Shown: one piece after another, positions 34,097-45,288 of the stretch | Layout: each line of letters begins with the position of its first letter | How positions within the stretch are numbered: position 1 is the stretch's first letter | Assembly (NCBI GenBank): GCA_030760725.1 | Contig: JASWHV010000005.1 | Location: 95,982,622-96,046,621 of the forward strand | Origin: Neostapfia colusana | Taxonomy: Eukaryota; Streptophyta; Magnoliopsida; Poales; Poaceae | Reading direction: 5' to 3' | DNA: 64,000 bases | Notes under the pieces: generated by a model | Database searches by the model: none | What the model saw: the letters and a program-made list of their open reading frames with translations, nothing else | What the model was told of the DNA's origin: nothing | Made by a program: the position numbers and the translations under genes

Positions 34097-37016
34097 CACT
34101 TGCCCGAGGTGAAAGTAGGTTTAGTGAGCTACCCTAGACTCATACAGACCTTGCGCCATTATCGTCGAGACTCCACAATCAAACAAGAAACGCTTTGCCT
34201 TGACGCTACTAGCCCAAGGTGGAAAATAAATTTAGTGAAAGTGTTGATCATTCCTCATCTCCATTATGAGGATTACTCACAAAGCATATTAAATGTTTCC
34301 CAGTTTATTACTACGTCACGACACAGAGAACAAGTATGCTCGGTCCATTCCGCGAGCGACGGTGATTGCAATCAAACACACCCAGCTGACACGACACGTA
34401 CGCCCGTACTCGACGTTGCACACAACAATCGTCACTGACGTCGTACGTGGCCACCTTTCACACGACACCCAAATGTCGAACCGGTCCCACCGACTGGGAG
34501 TAAGTCTCTCTATGGCAAACCCTCGTAGAGCCGACTTCTCTATCCTTTCAGCACCGGCATCAGACGGTGAGGTTTGCCTCGACACCCAGGCTAACATGTT
34601 ACATCGGTTTCCTGGGTCCCATATAGCCAGTATGCATCCGGTACACAACTCAAACTTGTCTAACGGGCCGCACACGAGAACGGGTCTTAATCGACTCAGA
34701 TATAGACTAGGTTCACAGGACCACGTCCTTGAGTCTTCCATCCACTGCCCCGTCTCCATTCTGAACTATGAGGATCAATTCCCAACTCTTCCGATTGATC
34801 CCCCTTAATCCCGGTTCACAAGTAGGAAACTGCCCACTCGAGTTATGCCTCTTTTAATCCACTTTTGTTAACTTGAGATCAGCAATTATAATCAAGTGTT
34901 AACCTACTCTACATTATACTACAGGGTTTTCTGGGTCATGCATTTGGAGTGTCATACCATCTAGACTTAATGCAATAGACTAAATGCTAGACAATATAAA
35001 GTGAATACAAATAGAAACTTGTAAGTTTTGATGCAAACTGGGGCTTGCCTTTGTTTTGCAGGGGACTAATATATATAACTCAGTTAGTGAAGACCACTTG
35101 GCTTGATCTCTTGCCTCCCTCCTTTGATCTCTACTCCGATGACTTCAAGTTCTTCACGTAGATGCTACACGTAATGAATACGCACATATGTTTAATTGTA
35201 AAGACTTTGCTACAAGTTCTAATAACAAGTTTTTAAAAACTGGAACTCTGTTTAAGAATTTAAAATGACACTGATGCTTGTGGTTTCGGTTTGGATCTAA
35301 GCACATGATTAAGTGCAAAGTGGTTTCCTCCTCTTCTATATTGATCACCTTAAGAGGTTAAACAGAACAGGGGTGATCTAGAGCTCCAATGGAGATGACA
35401 ATTTTCATGTGAGTTCCTTGTCACAAGAAAGTCCTCTGGATCAAAAATTAGCACTTTTCATTGAGTGGTTTGTTCGGAACAATTTTCTAAGCAATTAAGC
35501 AAGGAAGAATTAATTCTGAGATAACACCCATGTTCATGCCAAACTTACTGAACTACTATTTCAATTATAGTTCATAGAGCGTGCATGAATTTTCCTAGCA
35601 TTTTTGGAGCTAAGATTTACCCAGAACTGAATTTCCATGTTTTGGAAATTCTCTGAAAATGTTTCTGTATTCAATTGAACACAGGAACTTTAAATCTAAT
35701 TGGCCCTACCCAAATCAACTCCAAATGAGCTGAAACTTTTACAGGAGTTCACTAATATCCTAAAGAATATTCTGGCAAAATTTGAGGATTTTTGGGTAAA
35801 ACAAACTTCCTCAAAATATCTTTTGCTGAAAGGATTTAAAGAATTTTCCGGAATTAATTATTCAGTTTCGTACAAATTGGGTTGTATATTTGGACAGATC
35901 TATTCAATATGAATCCAACCCAATTTGAATCACTAAATTTGGAGCTTCCTAGCAAAAGTTATGACGTTCTAAAATTTGGGGAAATTCTGGGATTTGAATT
36001 AACCGGGAAAAGTTCAAATCTCTGACAGCGGGTCCGGCCCACACGTGTCAGTTCCTTGGTCAAACCACACGGGGACACAGGACTGTTTCCTGCACTGTCA
36101 AAGATGATCCGGTGCCACAGAAGATCCCACCACTAATTCCTGAGTGACTGACAAGCGGGCCCGGCCAACTCGTCTTCTTCCTCTCGCTCCCACGCCCGCG
36201 CGCCGCCGGGCTTGCCAGAGCCGCGCTGATCTTTGCCGTCCGGCCAGCTCCTGCATCCTCCCTTGCCGATAGGGCCTAAAATCGTGTGCTGAACACGATG
36301 GGGGCCTTTCCCACAACTGGCAGTGGCTCTAACCTGGTCGGCGACGGTGTGGTGGCTCAGGATCATTTCGGCGATGTCACCCGACCGTTCTAGCCCGCCA
36401 ATACCTCGGTGGGAGGGCTCTAAAGCACCGGGGAATCCCAGGGAAGGTCGACATGGCCATGTAAAGGCCCGGGGAAGGCTCTAACCTAGCTTTCACCGTG
36501 AGCCCGATCCTCCCCGCCATAACCGCCGTTGGAAAACCTAGAAATACTCGGCCTACGTGCAGTTTCAAGCTAGGGATGTGGAGGGCTAATGATCGTCGAC
36601 TAGTGGCGGTCCTGTGTGCAAGAATCCACGACCTAAGAACGAGCAGAGGGATCGAATTCAGGATTACCGTGCTGGATGCTCGGTTTGTGCCCGCCGGAGT
36701 AGTTTTCTCAAATTCGCGCTCGGTGGGTCATGTCACGGCTTGAGCTTCGGAGGTGAGCACCAGAGGGTCCTAGCGCATCCGCGGGTGCTCTCGCTTGGGC
36801 ATGACAAGCCCCCTGCAGCGCTGTCCATGTGCGACCTCTCCGTCGGTTCTCAGCCGGCCACCACGGAAGCACGGAGTTCTCGTTATAGAAGCTGAACACC
36901 GATCCGTGGCATGTCGAGGAGGGAGAGGGAGAGGCCCTTGTGCCATTTTGCAACTCTCCAGCCTCTGTTCACGCTCGCTCGAGCCGGCTGCCTATTGATC
37001 GGGATGGCGGCGGTGG

Positions 37017-37021
37017 CTCTG
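37017..37021. repeat. Target-site duplication of element H (left copy)
   Basis: CTCTG; the right copy is CCCTG (59356-59360), one base different. The uninterrupted LTR C left copy reads CCCTG here (near 10670), so the left copy has mutated since insertion. Confidence 0.8.
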
Positions 37022-37117
37022 TGTGAGACCTATGTGTGCTGAATACATTGGCAATTAGGATAAAAGTTAGCATTAACATTCAAAGTTTTGAATATTGCCA
37101 AAACATTCTTCTGTGGC

Positions 37118-37200
37118 AAGGTCCGACAAGTTCTTTGTTAGGTCCGCCAAGTGTTGGCAAGGTCTAACGCAAGGTCCGGAGAGCTCCTGCAAGGTCCGGA
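37118..37200 (+). promoter_or_regulatory. AGGTCCG repeat cluster in U3 of element H
   Basis: Five copies of AGGTCC(G) or a one-step variant occur in 83 bp, two of them as AAGGTCCGGA. The same cluster is in the 3' LTR (57858-57940). Copies differ between LTRs mainly at CpG, as expected from methylated-cytosine decay. A regulatory role is a guess. Confidence 0.45.
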
Positions 37201-38007
37201 GCTTGTTTTTAGTGAGCTCCCGTGAAGTTCAACTCGTAGAACTGCAGCGTCTTGTTTTTGCTTTTAACTCGCAATGTTTCAAACTTGCTTTATGGGAAGG
37301 TTTGCTTAGTATTAATTTGCTATGTTTTTGGTGTGTTTTGGTGGTTATGGCTGTTATCATTTGATATGGTTTGCAACATGCTTATGTGACGTGCTCATGT
37401 AAGGTGTTGTGGTTTTTGAACTAACGTGAGTCAAGTCGAGGACTTGTGCTCGGAAGAATTAGTTGTTTATTCATGTGCAGGTGTTGCTTGAGTTCAAGAC
37501 ATGGCTGGTGATGGGATCCTTGTACTAGTCTCTGGGAGGAGATGAGGTTCCAACAACCAAGTTCAGGAGGAGCTGTGGTTGAGTTGATCGGGAGGTCGTT
37601 TGGATCAAGGGCAGTGCATATGAAGGTTGCGTGTACGTCGTTGGAAGGTGTTTGCACGTGTGCAAGGAGTGCATGGACGTGGCAACATTGTTCCAAGGCG
37701 TGATGAAGAGAAGTGGACGTAAAGAATTGGTCGGAAAGGTCCAACCGGCTAGATTGCGTACTCAGGCTGCGGCTGAGTCGTGTTTGACTCAAATATGGAA
37801 AGTTTTGAGTTGGTTATGATAGGATTTCGTGTGGGTCACGAATTTGAGTTGTTTTAGGAATGTTTGGGACGTTCCTAAGGTGTTTGGAAGTCTTAAGATT
37901 GCTTCTATCTGCGTATAGAAGAGTCTTGAGCAGTATTGGAAAGTTACAGTTTGAATCCAAGTAGGAGTAGGAGTCCTAGTTTGAATTGGATTGGCCATAG
38001 AGCTGGT

Positions 38008-38015
38008 TATATAAG
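38008..38015 (+). promoter_or_regulatory. TATA box of the 5' LTR of H
   Basis: TATATAAG, conserved in the 3' LTR at 58748-58755. Probable core promoter. Confidence 0.75.
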
Positions 38016-38074
38016 CAAGGGAGGCCAGAGCTCATGGTGCACGACTTTGGGCTGTTCCTCTTGTGTTACTATTG

Positions 38075-38080
38075 AATAAA
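38075..38080 (+). promoter_or_regulatory. Poly(A) signal, 5' LTR of H
   Basis: AATAAA, 60 bases after the TATA box; also in the 3' LTR at 58815-58820, where it would act in 3' processing. Confidence 0.6.
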
Positions 38081-38616
38081 GTTCATAGTTTCGAGGAGCT
38101 TTTGTGCCTTGTTCGTCCGACTTGTTTTTCATCAAGTCTTTCTCGCCGAGTTTCTGGACAGACCGACGTTGCTTCGGTGTTTCGTTCATAACTTGAGTTT
38201 TACAGATCCGATTGACGTGATTCTTTTTGGGTTGTCTTCACAAATCAATTATCTATCATCTGTGAAATTTTCACGAGCTTCAGATCTGTAGTTTTTGATA
38301 TACACGAGTTTCTTTGCAGTGTTGCAGATCTGTTTTATATCGGGTAGAACAGATTGATCTTCGTTTAATGTTTTGATCGTTTCTCAAGTTTTACTTCGTG
38401 TTTTCAAGTGATTCTTGTTGCATTAGATCCGTGACTTGATTCTCTACCTCTCTAATTGATTTTTCACGGTTGAACACGTTTGAAAACACTTGCACACACG
38501 GTTTCTTTAACCGATTGATTTTTGCTGAGGGGTTTTTGTTGTTTCCGCTGCGAAAAGTTTTAATCTACCATTCACCCCCCTCTGTTAGCTTTTCACGTGC
38601 TCTTCGATCCTACAAT

Positions 38617-38628
38617 TGGTATCAGAGC
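38617..38628 (+). other. Primer binding site of element H (tRNA-iMet)
   Basis: TGGTATCAGAGC begins three bases after the 5' LTR end, complementary to initiator tRNA-Met. Confidence 0.94.
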
Positions 38629-38675
38629 CAAGGTGCTCTAATCTTTGTGATTTGCACGTGTTTTGACTAACCATC

Positions 38676-40418
38676 ATGGAGAAGTACTCCGCAAAACCTT
38701 GTGTGTTCAATGGCATCGATTTTCAGGTTTGGAAGGCTCGGATGGAGGCCTATATACAGGCGCAAGGTTTCGCCATATGGGAAAAGGTCTACCGGAACTT
38801 CGATGTACCACCCAATGATCAAGTTACGGCTGCGAACATGAGAGATGTTGACAACAATAACAAGGCTCGCAACTTGATCATCCAAGGATTGACTCAAAGC
38901 GACTTTGACCGTGTTGCACACCTCCGATCTGCATATGATGTTTGGAAAGCTCTTTGTGACTACCATGAATGATCCAATACGATCAAGGAGGTAAGGCAAG
39001 ATATGTTCAAGAAAGAATACATGCGTTTTGAGATGCAACCCGGTGAGTCAATTGACGCCCTTTTTGCTCGCTTTAATAAAATTCTCAGCAACTTGCGTAG
39101 TGTCAATGTTAACTTTTCAGATGCTGAAAATGCTAGACAATTGTTAGGAGCATTAGATATGTCAATTTGAGAGATGAAAGTTACATCTATTCGTGAATCT
39201 ACTGTCATGTGTTCTCTTACTTTAGACGTGCTTTATTCCAAATTAAAAACTCATGAAATTGACATCATCTCACGTAAAAACCCCAACAAGTCTATTGCAT
39301 TTGTTTCGCAATGTGACATGTCTAGTTCTAGTCAATCATCATCTAGTGGTGCACTCTCTTTGCTGTCCTCTCTAACCCTTGAACAGATTGAAGAGTTTCC
39401 AGAGGAGGAGCTTGCACTCATCTCTACTCGGTTCTCAAAAGCATTGCAAAATGTGAGAACTAGAAGGAGAGGAAGCTCCGGACCTCAACGATGTTTTGAA
39501 TGTGGTAAGACAGGAAATTTTCGTACGGAGTGCCCTAACCTTTCAGGTCCGACTTCACGTGAAGAAAAGCAAACAAGGCCGAAGAAATCGTTTGCAAAGA
39601 ATAAGAAGAAGAAAGATTTATCAATGCGCAACATAGTGCATAGTATGATCTCTGCACTTCAAGATTTCGGCTCAAGTGATGTGGACACCGGTAGTGATGA
39701 AGATGAAGAAGCTATGGCAAATATGTGCTGCATGGCGAGCAAGTCAAGTTCAAGCTCCGAGGAGGCAGAACACAACAGCGACGATGAAGAGGTATGTCCC
39801 ACTTGCAAAGAAATGTGTGATGCTATTTCTCGTGCCACTGTTATATTAAAGAAAAAGGATAAAAAACTTAGGAACAATGCTGTTAAAATTGAATCACTAG
39901 AATCTGAAATTAATCGTTTAAAAACTTTGATTCCTAGTGATGATTCTTGTTCCTCATGTGATTTAATTTATGAACAATTATCCTCTTTAAGAAGTGCACA
40001 CGCATCTACACTTGATAAACTTGAACTTGAAATTGAAAAGAACAAAGAGCTTGCTGCACTTAATGATAAAAATTTGAAAGATGCTTGTTGTTCTACAATT
40101 GATTTGCATTGTTCTTCATGTGATGATCTGAATAAGAAACTAAATGATGCTATGAATGAGATTTCTATTTTGAACAATGCTTTACGTGTGCATGAAGTTA
40201 AATATTCTTCAAATTGCAAACTAAAAGGAAAAACTTCATGTGAAAACTGCTTTGATCTGTCCAATAAACTTGATGACATGCATAGGACACTAGATTGGTT
40301 TTCTAATGCAAATAAGAACCTAAACTTGCTGCTGAATTCTTCCAAGTCTTGTAATGATAAAACTGGTTTAGGTTTTAATTCTCATGCTCATGCTAAGGCA
40401 CACCCACCTAGGTTTTGA
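38676..40418 (+). pseudogene. Element H gag, broken
   Basis: The frame starts at 38676 about 50 bases after the primer binding site. The N-terminal part (FNGIDFQVWKARM, YDVWKALCDYHE) is the copia gag domain. Stops at 38970-38972 and 39168-39170 interrupt it in frame; the second is a TGA where Trp is expected. A CCHC knuckle lies at 39492-39533, but its His is replaced by Asn (AAT at 39516-39518), which should abolish zinc binding. A Lys-rich patch, a Ser/Glu/Asp-rich stretch and a long probable coiled coil (about 39.8-40.35 kb) with repeated CSSCD-type Cys pairs follow. The frame ends at 40416-40418 and the protein continues in another frame at 40415. Confidence 0.88.
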
Positions 40419-42628
40419 TTCAAACAGCTCCTAGACAAAAAGAGGTGATTTTCAAATCTGCAGGAGTACTGTCCCATTCGTGTTCTAATAAATGTGTTGC
40501 TTGCTCATCTAGACATGCTAATAAGGTTATTTTTCATTGTACCTACTGTGGTAGAGATGGTCATGTCATGGATTTTTGTTATAGACTAGCTAAACACGAT
40601 AAGAAACAAAGAATACTTGCTAGATCACATAACAACCAAGCAAAATCTGCTAGACCGAATGTTCGGAGCTTGCAACCTGCTGTAATGAGTCAAAAACTTG
40701 CTCCCGGACCTACTGTTTTTTATGCTACATATAACACATCTTCTAAGTCAGTAGTTGGGAACAAAAATTTTCGATGTTTGGCTCATAAACCTGCTGTACC
40801 TTCTCAGCTTTCGCGTGTTATTCCTGCTGGACGTCGTGTGACTCAGTACTGGATTCCTAAAAGTCTTTTAACTAACCCCAGTATTGAGTCATCGACGTAT
40901 TGTGCTGCTGTGTAGGTTTCACGTTTGAGGAAGGAGAACATTTGGATTGTGGATTCAGGTTGCTCACGCCACATGACCGGTAACAAAGAATGGTTCTCCT
41001 CTCTCTCTTTTGTGTCACGTGTAGAAAATGTTACTTTCGCCGATAACTCTTCTACTCCCATAATTGCTAAAGGTTCGGTTAGAGTAAACAATCTCTACAC
41101 TTTGAAAGATATGGCACTTGTTAAAAATTTGAAATACAACTTTCTTTCGGTTTCACAATTGCTAGATGAAAATCTAGAGGTTAGCTTTGCTAAAAATTGC
41201 TGCAAGGTTGTAGATTCAAAAGGTGAGCTTTTGTTTAACATGTCTAGGTTTGGAAGAGTTTTTAAAGCTGATTTTGATTTGTCAACTTCTAAGCATCGGT
41301 GTCTAGTTGCTAATGATACAAAGGATCTATATTTTTGGCATCGTAGACATGGTCACATAGGCTTTGATCATCTCACTCGTGTTAGTGCTCTCGATCACAT
41401 ACGTGGGCTGCCAAAGCTTAAAAAGGACAATGATATTGTGTGCTCTTCTTGTAGACATGCTAAGTTTGTTGCAGGTTCACATGCTCCTCTCACAATGACC
41501 ATGACAGCTGAACCGGGACAACTTTTACATCTTGACACAGTAGGTCCGGCACGTGTTCAATCCTTCGGAGGTAAATGGTATGTGCTTGTGATTGTTGATG
41601 ATTATTCCAGATATTCTTGGGTTTATTTTATGGCATCTAAGAATGAAGCTTTTAGTCATTTTAGAACTTTATTTCTTAGATTATCTATTGATCACCCAAG
41701 ATCATTAAAAGCAATTAGAAGTGATAACAGAACTGAATTTAAAAACCAATCCTTTGATCACTTTTGTGCTGAAAATGGAATAGATCATCAATACTCTTCA
41801 CCCTATGTACCACAACAAAATGGTGTCGTAGAAAGAAAGAACTGGACCTTAGTTGAGATGGCTAGGACTATGCTTGATGAATATCAAACTCCTAGGAAAT
41901 TTTGGGCTGATGCAATTGCAACCGCTTGTTATGTCTCAAATCGTGTTTTCTTGCATGCTAAGCTTGGAAAAACCCCATATGTGCTCCGAGTTGGACATAG
42001 GCCTAGTGTTACACACTTTAGGGTTTTTGTTTGCAAATGCTTTGTTAAGAAACATGGTAATCTTGATAAATTTGAAGCTAGATCTGTTGATGGCATGTTT
42101 CTTGGTTATCCATCTCATACTAGAGGCTACCGTGTGCTTTTACTTGACACTAACAAAATTGTGGAGACTTGCGAGGTTTGTTTTGATGAAGCTAGCCCAA
42201 GTACTAGTTCCGATGTTGCAGGTCCGGATCCATATCCACAGGGGGAGAGTATTTTTATTGAAGAAGATGAAGAAGTGGTGCTGCTGCCCGAAAACTCGGA
42301 AGTAAATAACGATCAAGCTGCTGATTTTGCACCACAACAAGCACTAACAGTCACTACTGCTGGTTCGGACCTTCCTCAATCAACAAGCTCTCCTAATCAA
42401 AGGTCCGAACATGAAGAAGAAGGTGCTTGTGAAGTGTCTAGTCCCCTCCGAGTACTCAAAAGTCATCCTCCACAACAAATCATTGGAAGCCTGCATGAAC
42501 GAGTCACTCGGTCCAGATTTTGCGATCCAAACTCTCATGCTCATTCTGCTTTTGTTGCCTCTTTTGAACCCAAGAATATATCACACACACTAATGAATCT
42601 TGGATTAATGCCATGCAAGAAGAGTTAG
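40415..42628 (+). pseudogene. Element H gag C-terminus, protease and integrase, broken
   Basis: This frame opens with a second, intact CCHC knuckle (40548-40589, CTYCGRDGHVMDFC). A TAG at 40913-40915 comes just before protease. The same frame then gives WIVDSGCSRHMTG (protease Asp codon 40952-40954), the GAG-pre-integrase segment (FWHRRHGHIG, CSSCRHAKF) and the integrase core. Its catalytic residues are intact: Asp 41534-41536, Asp 41723-41725 and Glu 41831-41833, with 35 residues between the last two. The Gly after the second Asp motif is Arg. An acidic linker follows, and the frame is lost in a CA-rich run near 42.58 kb. The TAG could be a readthrough site as proposed for some Sireviruses, or a simple mutation. 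Confidence 0.9.
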
Positions 42629-44097
42629 AAAATTTTGAAAGAAATAATGTTTTGAAACTTGTACCTCCACCTCAAGGTCACACATTAATTGGAACTAAAT
42701 GGGTATTTAAAAATAAGCAAAGTGAGGATGGGGTTGTGGTTAGGAATAAAGCTAGATTGGTTGCTCAAGGTTTCACTCAAATTGAAGGTCTAGAGTTTGA
42801 TGAAACATTTGCTCCTGTTGCTAGATTAGAAGCTATAAGAATTTTATTAGCATTTGCTGCATCTAAAGGTTTCAAGTTATATCAAATGGATGTTAAAAGT
42901 GCTTTTCTTAATGGCTACATAGAGGAGGAGGTTTATATTAAGCAGCCACCAGGTTTTGAAAATCCAAATTTTCCTAATCATGTTTACAAACTGTCCAAAG
43001 CCTTGTACGGTCTAAAACAAGCCCCTAGAGCATGATATGATAGGTTAAAAACATTCTTACTTGAAAAGGGGTTTACCATGGGCAAGGTTGATAAAACTCT
43101 TTTTGTACTTAAGCATGGCAATGACTCATTATTCGTTCAAGTGTATGTGGATGATATTATCTTTGGTTGTGCTTCTCATGATCTCGTGTCCAAGTTTTCA
43201 GCTATGATGAGTTCAGAATTTGAGATGAGTATGATGGGAGAACTCACATACTTTTTGGGGCTGCAAATCAAGCAAACAAAAGAGAGAACTTTTGTGCATC
43301 AAACTAAGTATACAATGGACCTTCTTAAGCGCTTCAACATGGACAAATGCAAGCCTCTTCGGACACCAATGGTAACAGCAACAACACTTGAACTTGACGA
43401 AGATGGTAACCCGGTCGATAAAAAAGAATACAGAAGTATGATTGGATCACTTTTGTATCTCACGGCGTCAAGAACGGACATACAATTCAGCGCATGTCTT
43501 TGTGCACGTTTTCAAGCTTCTCCACGTGCTTCACATCGCCAAGCCATCAAAAGGATTCTCAGGTACCTACATGGAACTCAAGAATTTGGCATTTTTCTTC
43601 CTTCTTCCTCAACCGTTTCTTTGAAAGCTTTTTCGGATGCTGATTTTGGGGGTTGTACGATTGATAGGAAAAGTAATTCGGGTGCTTGTCATTTTCTTGG
43701 TAATTCACTTGTTGCTTGGTCCTCTAGAAAACAAAGTTCAGTTGCACAATCCACGGCCGAATCTGAATATGTAGCTGCGGCTAGCGCTTGCTCAAACATT
43801 TTTTGGATTGTTCAAACACTTAAGGACTATGGGGTTGATTTAGATAGTGTTCCACTGTTTTGTGATAACACTAGTGCAATTTGTATTGCTAAAAACCCCG
43901 TGAAACACTCTAGAACTAAGCACATTGACATTAGGTATCACTTTCTTCGTGATAATGTTGAAAAAGGAAACATTGTGCTTCACCATGTCGATACCGAACA
44001 ACAATTGGCTGATATTTTTACAAAACCTTTGGATTTCACTCGTTTTTGTTTCATTCGTAGTGAAATAGGGGTTATGCATCCTCATGGCTTAAATTGA
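42613..44097 (+). pseudogene. Element H reverse transcriptase and RNase H, broken by one stop
   Basis: RT begins MQEELENFERN, with the copia motifs GTKWVFKNK, VARLEAIRILLAFAA and MDVKSAFLNG. A TGA at 43033-43035 replaces a Trp. The same frame continues to the active site YVDD (43144-43155), then YFLGLQI and GSLLYLTASRTD. RNase H follows with FSDADFGG, STAESEYVAAA and DNTSAI, ending in a TGA at 44095-44097. Length and order are normal for Ty1/copia. A polypurine-like GAGGGGGAG overlaps the stop region. Confidence 0.92.
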
Positions 44098-44870
44098 GGG
44101 GGAGTTTTTGAAACTTTGAAAGTCTATGTGTGAATCTGAAACTAAAATAATATGAGCATAGTATTTCATACATATATGACTTTGTGATTCCTCTTACAGG
44201 CTGAAAGTTCTTACTACATTACTGATGTTATACATTTTGTAGTTTTTGCCATGACTAGTAATTGGAATAATTACTTACACTAAATCTGGTCATGATCGAA
44301 CTTTCTTGCTGTTTTGAACTTGTTGCGTGCTCACAAGTGCTTTTAATCATAAAAAATTAATCAAGTGATCAGCTCACATGTTGAGTTTTCAAATAAAAAA
44401 ATGAGAAAAGATCAAGAGAATATGCATGCATCGCACTTCTTCTTTTGAGATTGCTTATCATTGCACTAAGATATGAACCTGGAAGGAATTGTGTATGACT
44501 AAAACCATGTCCTTAAGCTTCTGATTGTCAAATGGCATAGGCTTGGCTTGGTTGGTTAGAATAAGGCTGATGCGGCATATAATCTCTTGCAAATATCATA
44601 TGATCAACTTTGTGCCTTAAATGATTATGAATAATAAAAATGCAGCAACAAGTGTCATGTTTTCAGGTTTTGAAATAGTCGAGTAAGGGAGATCATGACT
44701 TGCTTAAACTGAAAAATATATTTGATCTCTAGCATGGCTTACACTACTTTATGTATCTCATTGATGTGATAGTGTAAGTAACCTGATAGTATGACTTGGA
44801 TGAGCTTTGTTTTGTATGTATATGTTATAATATGCTCATAACAATTAAAAATTTCTCCTTTGAACCTTGC
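44098..44870 (+). other. Region downstream of pol in element H, before element I
   Basis: AT-rich, no ORF. It starts with a polypurine-like tract (44094-44104) and continues after element I at 57555-57761. A long non-coding stretch before the 3' LTR is common in Sirevirus-like elements. Confidence 0.7.
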
Positions 44871-44875
44871 TGAAT
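44871..44875. repeat. Target-site duplication of element I (left copy)
   Basis: TGAAT, repeated exactly at 57550-57554. Confidence 0.95.
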
Positions 44876-45280
44876 TGTAACACCCCAAAAATCTTGTTAA
44901 GACCCTAAATCATGTTAAGAGGGGAATTTAAAATTTTTTGGACGTGTTGCATGTTTTGCAAAAATTCAAATTCAAACTGGAATTCAAATTAAACTCAAAA
45001 CAGAAAAGAAATAGAAAAAAGAAAAAGGAAAACAGAAAAAAACCGGCCAGTGGGCCGAAACCCACCAGCCGGCCCAACCAGCCCCGCGCCAGCCCGCAGC
45101 CGCGCGCGCCTCTTCCTCCCACTGACAGGCGGGGCCCGCCAGCCCTTCTTCTACCTCGCGCCCGCGCTGGGATTCTCTCACCCCGGATCAAAACCGACCC
45201 GGATTCCTGCGCATCCCCGCCGAATTCCGTTCGTAGGCGACGCAAACTCGATCTAAACCACCACGCCGCCCTCCCCCGTC

Positions 45281-45288
45281 TATAAAAA
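45281..45288 (+). promoter_or_regulatory. TATA box of the 5' LTR of I
   Basis: TATAAAAA in a GC-rich surrounding, conserved in both LTRs of I and in LTR A. Confidence 0.8.

Larger units (their letters stand above)
33513..37021 (-). repeat. 5' LTR of element C, first part
   Basis: Starts TGTGAGGG on the plus strand next to the primer binding site and runs to the insertion point of copia element H. It continues at 59361-60180, giving about 4.3 kb in total. It matches 7580-10903 closely. It has the stem-loop block (34052-34096). The last five bases are the left target duplication of element H. Large overlapping ORFs such as 34293-34808 are present in both LTR copies only because the LTRs are duplicates. 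Confidence 0.85.
37022..38614 (+). repeat. 5' LTR of element H (1593 bp)
   Basis: TGTGAGACC to CCTACA; aligns with 57762-59355 with few mismatches. U3 has five AGGTCC/T repeats (37118-37200). A TATA box (38008-38015) and AATAAA (38075-38080) are 60 bases apart, which places the R region around 38040-38110. Confidence 0.94.

Noticed and set aside
37501..37820. Possible host gene near TGGATCAAGGGCAGTG in the H LTR
   Set aside because: The same sequence recurs in the other LTR at 58240-58560; it is LTR sequence.
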